A stretch of DNA of 64,000 bases from positions 124,001-188,000 of the forward strand of contig JAIVJV010000003.1 of the NCBI GenBank assembly GCA_020199835.1, read 5' to 3'. Source of the stretch: Acidobacteriota bacterium (lineage in GTDB: Bacteria > Acidobacteriota > Blastocatellia > Pyrinomonadales > Pyrinomonadaceae). Below, one piece after another: positions 55,174 to 62,870 of this stretch. Below the pieces are notes generated by a model. The model was not told where the DNA came from and ran no database searches. It saw only the letters and a program-made list of their open reading frames with translations. How positions within the stretch are numbered: position 1 is the stretch's first letter; each line of letters begins with the position of its first letter. Position numbers and translations under genes: made by a program.

Positions 55174-56430
55174 TCAGGTTCGGCCGCGGGCGGTGCGACC
55201 GGAAAGTGAAACTTTGTATTGACTACTGTTGCCGTGCGGGTCCTGCGCCTCGATGGTCACGTCGCGCGCGCCACCGGAGGCTGTTACCTGGATCTGAAAC
55301 GAATTATCGGGAGCAACGATCGTTTCGCGTCCACTCAGTTTGATCGTTGTGCCTGGTTCAGCACGTCCGCGAACCAGATAAAGATTGCCGCCGAGAAGTT
55401 CGGCGCTGAGATTTGAAACGGCGACCTGTGATCCGGTTCCGCGCGTGGCGACAATGAACTTCAACGGATCGCTCCAGTCGCTTGCCTGACCACTCGACGC
55501 AGTCGCGCGCACGCGCCAGAAGTAAACACCAGGCCGCAGATCGCTCGCGCCAAATTCTGTTGCCAGTAACTGATCGCGTTCGATAACTTTTCCATCAGCA
55601 ACGAAGAACGGCGACGTCGCGACTTCCACGCGATAGTAAGCAGGTGTTCCTGACTGCGGGCGTTGCCACTTCAATGCAACACTCGCGGCGCCATTCGTGC
55701 TCACAAAAACTTTTTCGAGATCGTGCGGCTGCGACGGTTGCGGCACGTCGAGTAAACGTTGCGTGGCTGAGAGCCGGCCGGAGTTGTTGACGGACACGTA
55801 CTCACCGCCACGAATCGAGGTCTTCTCACCCGAGCTGTTGGTAGTTTCCACCGCGCCTGTCGAGACACGGATTTCTTCAGTTCCTTCCGGGTTCACGCCG
55901 AAGCTGGCGTTCGTGCTTTCACCGACCGTGCTCTTAGTCTTAGGCGTTTCGACGACGTTCGTGGTGCCATCTGCCTGTTGCTCGGTGCGCACTGAAAGTT
56001 GCCCGCTCTCGACCGAGACGTGAACGTTGGTGCGTTTGCCGTCGTCGGCGCGGGCGTTGTCGCGGACGATGATCGTGCTGTTTGGTTTGACGACGAGCGT
56101 CGAGCCGTCGGCGAGTCCGATACGGGCGCGCCCGTTGGTCTGCGTCTGGACGGTGTCGCCCGGATAGAGCTGGGTGTCGGCGTTTGCGGCGATGGTCTCG
56201 CGAGTGGCTGCCCGGATCACGCGGACGTCGCCTTCAAAAGAGATGAATCGTGCGCCGGCCGGATACTTCAGTTCGGCGACGTTTTTGAAGGGATTCCCGT
56301 ATTTCCAGACGTAGAGCGCGGCTCCGGCGACGACGCCGCAAGCGAGAAAAATGGCGATCATCAGATAAACAAAGCGCTTCTCGATGATCCACCAATCGAA
56401 GGCAAAGCGAGTGGTCTTGTTTGCGACCAT
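55174..56430 (-). CDS. Membrane-anchored FecR-domain protein
   Basis: 418 residues. An N-terminal membrane helix (about 19-43, FVYLMIAIFLACGVVAGAALYVW) leads to a periplasmic FecR domain (about 65-205: SFEGDVRVI, LYPGDTVQTQTNGRARIGLADGS). Fibronectin-like beta-domains follow (about 250-330, FWRVRATASSGQASDWSDPL) and a final beta-sandwich. There is no sigma-factor gene nearby, so classic FecIR signalling is unlikely; a structural or sensing role is possible. It is 19 bp upstream of the GGDEF gene and probably in one transcript with it. Confidence 0.82.
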   Translation of the reverse strand: MVANKTTRFAFDWWIIEKRFVYLMIAIFLACGVVAGAALYVWKYGNPFKNVAELKYPAGARFISFEGDVRVIRAATRETIAANADTQLYPGDTVQTQTNGRARIGLADGSTLVVKPNSTIIVRDNARADDGKRTNVHVSVESGQLSVRTEQQADGTTNVVETPKTKSTVGESTNASFGVNPEGTEEIRVSTGAVETTNSSGEKTSIRGGEYVSVNNSGRLSATQRLLDVPQPSQPHDLEKVFVSTNGAASVALKWQRPQSGTPAYYRVEVATSPFFVADGKVIERDQLLATEFGASDLRPGVYFWRVRATASSGQASDWSDPLKFIVATRGTGSQVAVSNLSAELLGGNLYLVRGRAEPGTTIKLSGRETIVAPDNSFQIQVTASGGARDVTIEAQDPHGNSSQYKVSLSGRTARGRT

Positions 56431-56603
56431 GTTCGAAATCGTGGAGGGGGTCTAAACCAAGGTTGAGAATCGAGCGCGGTTCGGCCGGGGCTTGATCCGC
56501 ACGTTTTAAGGTGTGAGTCCGAACGATGCCGGCGGACGAAACCGCCGCTTTCCAGGCAGCAACACTACCAGTTCAGGAATTTAACACACGGAGGGCGAGA
56601 CGT

Positions 56604-57635
56604 TCAAGCACGTTTAATTCCTGCTGGTTCTTGGACTTCGTCGCGCTTGTCGTCGCGATTTGTGTCGGGCTCGTCGTATTCGATCGGCAGCTCAACGTCG
56701 ATTTTGTGAGGATGTTTAGCCGGAAGCAGCAACGACAGCACGACCGAACCGGCCAGCACCACGGCCACAAAAGCGAGCGAAAACAGTATCGGGATGTGGA
56801 AACCCGTCGCGGCGATCAGCATTTTCATCCCGATGAACGTGAGTACGATGGCCAGTCCGGTGCGCAGGTAGCGAAACTTCTCGATCACTCCCGCGAGCAG
56901 AAAATACATCGACCGCAGACCGAGAATCGCAAACACGTTGGACGTGTAGACGATAAACGTGTTCGTCGTGATCGCGAAGATCGCAGGGATTGAGTCAACC
57001 GCGAAAACGAGGTCCGTGATTTCCACGACCATCAAAACCAGCAACAGCAGCGTGCCGGTGAGTTTGCCGTTGACGCGAGTGAAAAATTTCTCCTCGTCGT
57101 AATGACGCGAAATGGGCAGGAACCGCGTCAGAAGACGGATCGCGAAACTCTGGTCGGGTTGGATTTCTACCTCGTCGTGCCGGAACATCTTGATGCCGGT
57201 GTAAACGAGAAAGCCGCCGAAGATGTAGATGATCCAGTGAAAACGGGTGATCAAGGCCGCGCCCACGAAGATCATCGTCAAACGCATGACCAGCGCGCCC
57301 ATCACGCCCCAAAACAGCACGCGATGCTGGAACCTCGCCGGTACCTTGAAGTAGGAGAAGATCAGCAGGAAGACGAAGAGGTTATCGACCGAGAGCGATA
57401 ATTCGATCAGGTAGCCCGTGAGGAACTCGAGGCCGAGTTGTGAGCCCTGGTAATAAAACACGAGCCCCGCGAAAATCAGGGCTAACGAGACCCAGACTCC
57501 GCTCCAGATCCACGCTTCTTTGTACTTGATTGAGTGCGCTTTGCGATTGAAGAGACCGAGATCCAGGCTCAACATTGCGACAATGAAGATACTGAAACCC
57601 AGCCACAACCACGTTGAGCCGCTAAGTGCGTCCAT
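56604..57635 (-). CDS. TerC/Alx-family integral membrane protein
   Basis: 343 residues, about seven to nine membrane helices. It has the conserved ELSLSVDNLFVFLLIFSYF motif, VEITDLVFAVDSIPAIFAIT and the paired Asp residues in the helices, which are typical of TerC/Alx/YkoY. Relatives handle Mn2+ export or metal loading of secreted proteins. The C-terminal tail after about 305 is charged and cytoplasmic. A yybP-ykoY riboswitch, which precedes many of these genes, was looked for in the upstream 120 bp but not seen. Confidence 0.9.
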   Translation of the reverse strand: MDALSGSTWLWLGFSIFIVAMLSLDLGLFNRKAHSIKYKEAWIWSGVWVSLALIFAGLVFYYQGSQLGLEFLTGYLIELSLSVDNLFVFLLIFSYFKVPARFQHRVLFWGVMGALVMRLTMIFVGAALITRFHWIIYIFGGFLVYTGIKMFRHDEVEIQPDQSFAIRLLTRFLPISRHYDEEKFFTRVNGKLTGTLLLLVLMVVEITDLVFAVDSIPAIFAITTNTFIVYTSNVFAILGLRSMYFLLAGVIEKFRYLRTGLAIVLTFIGMKMLIAATGFHIPILFSLAFVAVVLAGSVVLSLLLPAKHPHKIDVELPIEYDEPDTNRDDKRDEVQEPAGIKRA

Positions 57636-57698
57636 TCAGACTCGATAAAATAGCATCTGAATTTCGTTGTAGCAAAGGCGCAAACTTCAGCTTGTCGG

Positions 57699-57728
57699 TT
57701 GTAAGTAATCCCGCGTCTCCCTTACAAT
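57699..57728 (+). promoter_or_regulatory. Candidate promoter of the PpiD-like gene
   Basis: TTGTAA (57699-57704) and TACAAT (57723-57728) with an 18-bp spacer, 30 bp upstream of the start codon. TTGTAAG and CTTACAA form an exact 7-bp inverted repeat covering both boxes, so the site could also bind a dimeric regulator. Confidence 0.45.
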
Positions 57729-57757
57729 CCGCGGTTCGCCTCCGAAAGGTAATAATA

Positions 57758-59773
57758 ATGCTTAAACAACTAGGACGTCTCGAACGAACGCGTAACATCG
57801 TCATCCTTGGATTTGCGATTCTGATGGCCGTCAGCTTGGTCTTCTTCTACGCCCCCAGCCGCGGTGCCAGCAATCTCGACCCCACGAAGAACACCGAAGT
57901 GGTCGCCAAAGTCGGTTCTGACACGGTCACGGTCTCCGAGCTGGCCCGTGCGCGCGAGAACATGATGCAGATGTACGGCGGGCAAATTAACCTCGCGGCG
58001 CTTGGCGGCAGCCGTCGTTTTTTGGACGGAATAGTCAACCGGCGCATCATGGTGCAGGAAGCAGAGCGGTTGGGGTTGGGCGCCAGCGATGGCGAGTTGA
58101 GAGATCGATTGATGAAACAGTTCTCCGACGCGTCGGGACAATTTGTTGGTTACGAGCGTTACAAAGAATCGGTCACGCCGCGTTACGGCGACATCGAGAC
58201 TTTTGAAAAAGAGATTCGCGACGGCATCGCTATTCAAAAGCTGCAAGCGTTCGTGACCGCGAGCATCAACGTCTCAGACGACGAAGTGCGCGAAGAGTAC
58301 AAGCGACGCAACACGTCGTTTGACGTCAACTACATTTCGCTCACCGCGGACAAACTCGCAGAGAAGATCCAACCCAGTGATGAAGAACTGCGGAGCTATT
58401 TCGAGAGTAAAAAAACGGACTACCGTTTTCTCGAGCCGCAGAAAAGAGTCCGTTACCTTTTTATCAATATCGCGAAAGCCGGTTCGAAGATCGAGATCTC
58501 GGATGAGGATCTCAAAGCGCGTTACGAGCAGGTGAAGCCGGAGTTCAAAGACAACGGCATCAAGATTCAACAGATCGTGTTGAAGGTGGCGCGCAAGGAT
58601 CTCGATGCGCAGGTGGAGCAGAAGGCGAAGGAGTTGATCGCGAAGATCACCAATGGCACTCGCCAGGCCACCGAAGAAGCGTTTGGTGAAGCGGCGAAGG
58701 GAAATTCGGAAGATCCCGCGACTGCCCGCAACAATGGCTATCTGGCCGCGCCGTTCAAGGACAATCCAAACAAGCCGCATGGTTTGTACAGCCGCGTGGT
58801 GACGATGCAGGTTGGAGAAGTTTCGGATATTCCGGTTCGTTACGCCGGCAACTGGTACATCCTGCGTCGTGGAGACACGGTGCCGAAGACGTTTGAACAG
58901 GCGAAGCCCGAACTGTTGGTTTCGGCGCGCAATGATCGTGGTTATAACGCGGGGTTTGAAATCGCGAAGAAGGCGAAAGAGCGTTTGCAGGAGACGAAAG
59001 ATCCGCAGAAGGTGGCCCAGGAGTTTGCTGCCGAAGCGAACATGACTCCCGCGGAAATGGTGCGCGAAACGCCGTACGTGAGAAAGGGTGATGACGTCGC
59101 GAACATCGGCGTTAATCAGCAGTTCGAGCAGGCGTTGGCGTCGTTAAATAATCCGAACGACGTTGCGGAACCGGTGGGTGTGAAGGATGGGTTCGCTATT
59201 CCGATCTTGATCGATCAGAAGGAACCGCGCATTCCGGAGTTTGACGAAGTTAAGGACAAGATCGCGAACGACATCAAGAACCAGCGGGCCAAGGAACAGA
59301 TCGAACAGAAAGCGAAGGATCTACTGGCGAGTTTCAGTAGCGTCGATGCAGTCAAAGCGACGGGCGAGAAAGAGGGATTTGATTCCGGATATGAAGAGGG
59401 ATTCAAGCTCAGTTCGACGCTCGGCAAAGCGGGTTCGAGCACTGCACTCGACGAGGCGATTTACAGTTTGAAAGAAGGCGAGATTAGCAAGACGCCGATC
59501 AAAGTGCAGGACAAGTGGGTGATGGTGGGGATCGTTAAGAGAATCGAGCCTGACTTCACGGCGTTCAATGCTGGAGAACGCGATCGGTTGAAAGAGCAAC
59601 TACTCGGCGCGCGCCAGACGCAGGTGTTTCAGGATTACATTGCGGGCGTGCAGCGGCGGATGAAGCAGGATGGGAAGATCAAGATTTACGACGACGTATT
59701 GAAGCAGCTCGATGAATCCGAGGCGGCCGCGGAACCCGCTCTCCCCGCCGGCCTCAACTTCCCCACGAAGTAA
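57758..59773 (+). CDS. Membrane-anchored peptidyl-prolyl isomerase, SurA/PpiD-like foldase
   Basis: 671 residues from the ATG at 57758, with AAAGG 8 bp upstream; the longer frame from 57626 overlaps the TerC gene's start and is not used. An N-terminal membrane anchor (about residues 15-35) is followed by a SurA_N-type helical chaperone domain (about 50-230). A parvulin-like domain follows (about 310-420: NNGYLAAPFKDNPNKPHG and VVTMQVGEVSDIPVRYAGNW). A second segment from about 530 repeats the SLKEGEISKTPIKVQDKWVM pattern. It acts on proteins folding in the periplasm. Confidence 0.9.
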   Translation: MLKQLGRLERTRNIVILGFAILMAVSLVFFYAPSRGASNLDPTKNTEVVAKVGSDTVTVSELARARENMMQMYGGQINLAALGGSRRFLDGIVNRRIMVQEAERLGLGASDGELRDRLMKQFSDASGQFVGYERYKESVTPRYGDIETFEKEIRDGIAIQKLQAFVTASINVSDDEVREEYKRRNTSFDVNYISLTADKLAEKIQPSDEELRSYFESKKTDYRFLEPQKRVRYLFINIAKAGSKIEISDEDLKARYEQVKPEFKDNGIKIQQIVLKVARKDLDAQVEQKAKELIAKITNGTRQATEEAFGEAAKGNSEDPATARNNGYLAAPFKDNPNKPHGLYSRVVTMQVGEVSDIPVRYAGNWYILRRGDTVPKTFEQAKPELLVSARNDRGYNAGFEIAKKAKERLQETKDPQKVAQEFAAEANMTPAEMVRETPYVRKGDDVANIGVNQQFEQALASLNNPNDVAEPVGVKDGFAIPILIDQKEPRIPEFDEVKDKIANDIKNQRAKEQIEQKAKDLLASFSSVDAVKATGEKEGFDSGYEEGFKLSSTLGKAGSSTALDEAIYSLKEGEISKTPIKVQDKWVMVGIVKRIEPDFTAFNAGERDRLKEQLLGARQTQVFQDYIAGVQRRMKQDGKIKIYDDVLKQLDESEAAAEPALPAGLNFPTK

Positions 59774-59789
59774 CCACTAATTAAATCGA

Positions 59790-59824
59790 TTGGACCACTG
59801 ATCAGTTGCCCATCAGTGGTCCAA
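59790..59824. terminator. 13-bp hairpin spanning the end of the convergent secreted-protein gene
   Basis: Perfect inverted repeat: TTGGACCACTGAT (59790-59802) and ATCAGTGGTCCAA (59812-59824), 9-nt loop. It lies 17 bp after the PpiD-like stop and covers the stop and last codons of the minus-strand gene. On the minus strand it is followed by TCGATTTAATTAG. A bidirectional terminator is likely. Confidence 0.75.
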
Positions 59825-60806
59825 GGTCGGCCTGCGGCACGGCCGTCCTGATTTGAAGCTCGTTTGCCTGCGTCACGATCTGCAAATTAGCCAACGCACT
59901 CTTCGCCAGCACGCCTCTCGCTCCTGACAACCGCCCCACCAACAACGCGCCAAACTGCTTCAATCCTTCCAACGTATCCCCGAGACTCTTCGCCGCCTCG
60001 GCGTTCACCGCACGCGCCGCCAAAAACAACTGGAGATCCGTCTCGGACGTGCCAACCGACCCATAAAACTGTCGCAACTTCGACAAGTCCGCGGCTATCG
60101 GCGCGTTGCCGATATCAAGATTCGTGATCAACTGCTCCGTCACGTTACCGCCAAACCCGATCACGGCATTCGGATCCCGACTCGCCAACGCAATCAACTC
60201 CGCGTTCACGCGCTTACGCGAACCGGCCGCATCGATCGCCGCACGAACACCCGCCGGATCGCCAAGCGCCAGCACGTTTGCGTCAAGCGGCGCTGCGGCG
60301 AGTTCATCGATCCTGAAATTAAACAACCCGACCATCCTGATATTCTCTTCGAGCTTGAAAACGTAAATCGTTTTCCCCTGATACTTCTCCTCGCGATAAC
60401 TACCATTCGACGCAACTCTTCCCGCCGCCACCATCGCCGCCGGATTGAACGTTCCGTTTGCAAGCGCGACCGTCTGCACCTTCGTTACTCCCGCCGACGG
60501 ATGACTAAATCGAAGACCGACCGCGAGCTGCTCAAACATGCGCGGGTCGAGGCCCGTGCGAGTCTTGAACGTCTCGATGCTCGCGTTTACTTCGGCAAGC
60601 CGAACGGAGTTGTTGCCCATAATCCGTGGCAACGCTTCACTGAGCAGCTGCCGCAATTTTATCTGGGCCACGGCGTCGGATTCAGGCAGCGACGCCATCA
60701 ACCCACCGGTCGCGGGAGCGTTGTTGCGCGCGCGCGTTTGCGCGGCGACCTGCGTAGCAAAAACCGACAATAAAACGATTGCGAGGGTCAGAAGTGTTCT
60801 TTTCAC
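59802..60806 (-). CDS. Secreted protein of unknown function
   Basis: 334 residues: signal peptide (1-22, cleavage near QVAAQ), then a helix-rich mature protein with alternating segments GNNSVRLAEVNASIETFKTR and TGLDPRMFEQLAVGLRF. Further blocks are YREEKYQGKTIYVFKLEENI and LLVGRLSGARG. The pattern of paired helices and beta hairpins resembles large uncharacterised exported families (DUF3352-like), but I could not assign one. Its 3' end encodes a hairpin. It does not share an operon with the lipoprotein gene beyond the 75-bp gap. Confidence 0.7.
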   Translation of the reverse strand: MKRTLLTLAIVLLSVFATQVAAQTRARNNAPATGGLMASLPESDAVAQIKLRQLLSEALPRIMGNNSVRLAEVNASIETFKTRTGLDPRMFEQLAVGLRFSHPSAGVTKVQTVALANGTFNPAAMVAAGRVASNGSYREEKYQGKTIYVFKLEENIRMVGLFNFRIDELAAAPLDANVLALGDPAGVRAAIDAAGSRKRVNAELIALASRDPNAVIGFGGNVTEQLITNLDIGNAPIAADLSKLRQFYGSVGTSETDLQLFLAARAVNAEAAKSLGDTLEGLKQFGALLVGRLSGARGVLAKSALANLQIVTQANELQIRTAVPQADLGPLMGN

Positions 60807-60881
60807 AACAGAAACCTTTCTAGTGTTAGCTAATCAAGCGCTCGGCTGAGCACGCCCGCTGTCCGATGCCCGCAGTCGCCG

Positions 60882-61625
60882 CTAAGGTTGGTTTGCGTCT
60901 GCGTTATCCTTCTTCAAACGAGCGCGAAGTTCGCTAAACGCAATCTTTTTATAATCCTCGGGGATGCGAAAGACGCCCGGGTCGATTTCCAGCACGATAT
61001 CCGTCAACTCCATCGTCCACCGCGTGCCGTCCGCCGATTTCATCTCGGATTTGATCGGCATCTGCAAGGCCTCGTCAACCCAGACTACGGTCTCACTAGC
61101 GCTGACGTTCGCGCCCGTCGAACTGTTAACAACAACGCGATACTTTTGCGTGTTTCGACCGTTGACACTTTCGACACCGATGCGTTGATACGCCGTCGAG
61201 ATGGGTTCCGTGTGCAGCAAACGATCCGGCGAAGTCTCAGACTCCCCATCGCTATCAAGGCCACTCGCGAGGTGATCGACGTCTTTCGCATCAGCAAACA
61301 CCTTGTCGTCCGGCAACAGCATAAAACGTCCTTCCGGCAAGTTGAGATAGACCACACGCTGCCCGTCGACCTCCGTCTCTTCACGACGCAACTCGCCATC
61401 ACGGGCGATCAGATTTTTCGTGATCTCTTCTACATCCGTGGCGGTAAAGGTCGTCATCGTGCGCGTTGCCCGATAACGTTCAGGTTCTTTCGTCTGAAAA
61501 GGAGGAGTTGAAGAAACGACGGTGTCGTTAGCAGCGGTCTCGGTGACGACTGTTTGATTCTGCGTACACGCAGACGCGAAGAGCATCAGCGCCGCGGCAG
61601 AAAACGCCGGCAACGTTTTCAGCAT
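60882..61625 (-). CDS. Putative lipoprotein with LolA/DUF4412-like domain
   Basis: 247 residues from the internal ATG at 61625 (MLKTLPAFSAAALMLFASAC), which gives a lipoprotein signal ending ASAC. The longer frame adds a basic leader overlapping the thiolase gene. The mature part has one antiparallel beta sheet and the closing VLEIDPGVFRIPEDYKKI that is typical of DUF4412/LolA-like proteins, so it may bind lipids or lipoproteins. It lies 5 bp downstream of the thiolase and is probably co-transcribed with it. Confidence 0.7.
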   Translation of the reverse strand: MLKTLPAFSAAALMLFASACTQNQTVVTETAANDTVVSSTPPFQTKEPERYRATRTMTTFTATDVEEITKNLIARDGELRREETEVDGQRVVYLNLPEGRFMLLPDDKVFADAKDVDHLASGLDSDGESETSPDRLLHTEPISTAYQRIGVESVNGRNTQKYRVVVNSSTGANVSASETVVWVDEALQMPIKSEMKSADGTRWTMELTDIVLEIDPGVFRIPEDYKKIAFSELRARLKKDNADANQP

Positions 61626-61630
61626 TTGGC

Positions 61631-62812
61631 TCACACTCGTTCCAGCAGCAGAGCGAGACCCAGGCCTCCGCTCACGCATAATGTTGCGAGTCCGAGCTTC
61701 GCTGCTCGTTTTTCCATTTCGTGGATCAGCGTCGTGGTGATGCGAACGCCGGTGCAACCGATCGGATGGCCCAACGCGATCGCGCCGCCGTTGACGTTGA
61801 GTCGCTCAGCATCAAACCCCAGCTCGCGGTCGCATGCGATCACCTGCGCCGCGAACGCCTCGTTGAGTTCAATGAGATCGATCTGGTCCAACGTTATATT
61901 TTGTCGCGCGAGCAACGCGCGCACGGCGGGCACCGGCCCGATGCCCATGATCTCAGGCGCGACTCCGGAGATCTCGTAATCAACGATGCGCGCCTGTGGC
62001 TTCACGATCGATCTTTCCAAACCATCTTCGCTGAGCACCACAAGAGCGGCCGCGCCGTCAGTGATGCCGGAGGAGTTTCCCGCCGTGACACTCCCGTCTT
62101 TGTAGAACACGGGCGGGAGTTTCGCGAGATCGGTGAGTGTCGTGCCGGCGCGACAATGTTCATCCTGCGCGAAGGTTGTCGCTTCGTTCTTGCGGCCGGC
62201 GATTTCGAGCGCCATCACTTCTTCTTTGAATCGTCCTGACTTGATCGCCGCTTCCGCTTTCTGCTGTGAGCGCAACGCAAAATCGTCCTGCTCTTCGCGC
62301 GAGACCTCATACTGGCGCGCGAGTTTCTCCGCCGTCTGGCCCATCATCAGCCCTGACAACGGGTCGTTAAAGCCGTCGCGATACATGCCGTCGACGAGTT
62401 GCATGTTGCCCATGCGCATGCCCCAACGCGCGCCTTCGGCGAAATATGGAACGCGCGACATGCTCTCGGTGCCGCCCGCAAGCACCGCATCCGCGCGGCC
62501 CAACATGATCTCCTGCGCCGCGAGAATGATCGCTTTCAGTCCTGAACCACACGCTTGATTAACGGTAAAGGCGGGGACTGTTTCCGGAAGGCCGGCGCGA
62601 TAAGTGATCTGTCGCGCGACGTTTGGGCCGCCACCGGCCTGTCGCGCGCAACCCCAAATCGAGTCGCTGATCTGTTCGGGAGAAACGTTTGCGCGTCGTA
62701 ATGCTTCTTTCGCAACTGCGACGCCCATGTCGGCAGCGCTCCACGATTGCAACGTGCCGCCGAATTTTCCGATTGGTGTGCGTACTGCGCCTGCTAGATA
62801 AACGTGCTTCAT
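61631..62812 (-). CDS. Acetyl-CoA acetyltransferase (thiolase)
   Basis: 393 residues from the ATG at 62812 (MKHVYLAGAVRTPIGKFGG), matching the usual start and length of thiolases. Active-site Cys88 lies in NQACGSGLKAI. The C-terminal motifs NGGAIALGHPIGCTGVRI and CVSGGLGLALLLERV supply the second Cys and the His. The enzyme condenses or cleaves acetoacetyl-CoA; the biosynthetic or degradative direction cannot be told apart. A lipoprotein gene follows after 5 bp. The thiolase diverges from the partial gene at 62871. Confidence 0.94.
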   Translation of the reverse strand: MKHVYLAGAVRTPIGKFGGTLQSWSAADMGVAVAKEALRRANVSPEQISDSIWGCARQAGGGPNVARQITYRAGLPETVPAFTVNQACGSGLKAIILAAQEIMLGRADAVLAGGTESMSRVPYFAEGARWGMRMGNMQLVDGMYRDGFNDPLSGLMMGQTAEKLARQYEVSREEQDDFALRSQQKAEAAIKSGRFKEEVMALEIAGRKNEATTFAQDEHCRAGTTLTDLAKLPPVFYKDGSVTAGNSSGITDGAAALVVLSEDGLERSIVKPQARIVDYEISGVAPEIMGIGPVPAVRALLARQNITLDQIDLIELNEAFAAQVIACDRELGFDAERLNVNGGAIALGHPIGCTGVRITTTLIHEMEKRAAKLGLATLCVSGGLGLALLLERV

Positions 62813-62870
62813 ACTTGCCAAAAATGGTAGCACAGGGTAGAAGTTTTCCCGCAAAACGCTTAGACCTCAC

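Noticed and set aside
57636-57757. Possible yybP-ykoY (Mn2+) riboswitch for the TerC-type gene
   Set aside because: The conserved yybP-ykoY sequence blocks were not found upstream of 57635.
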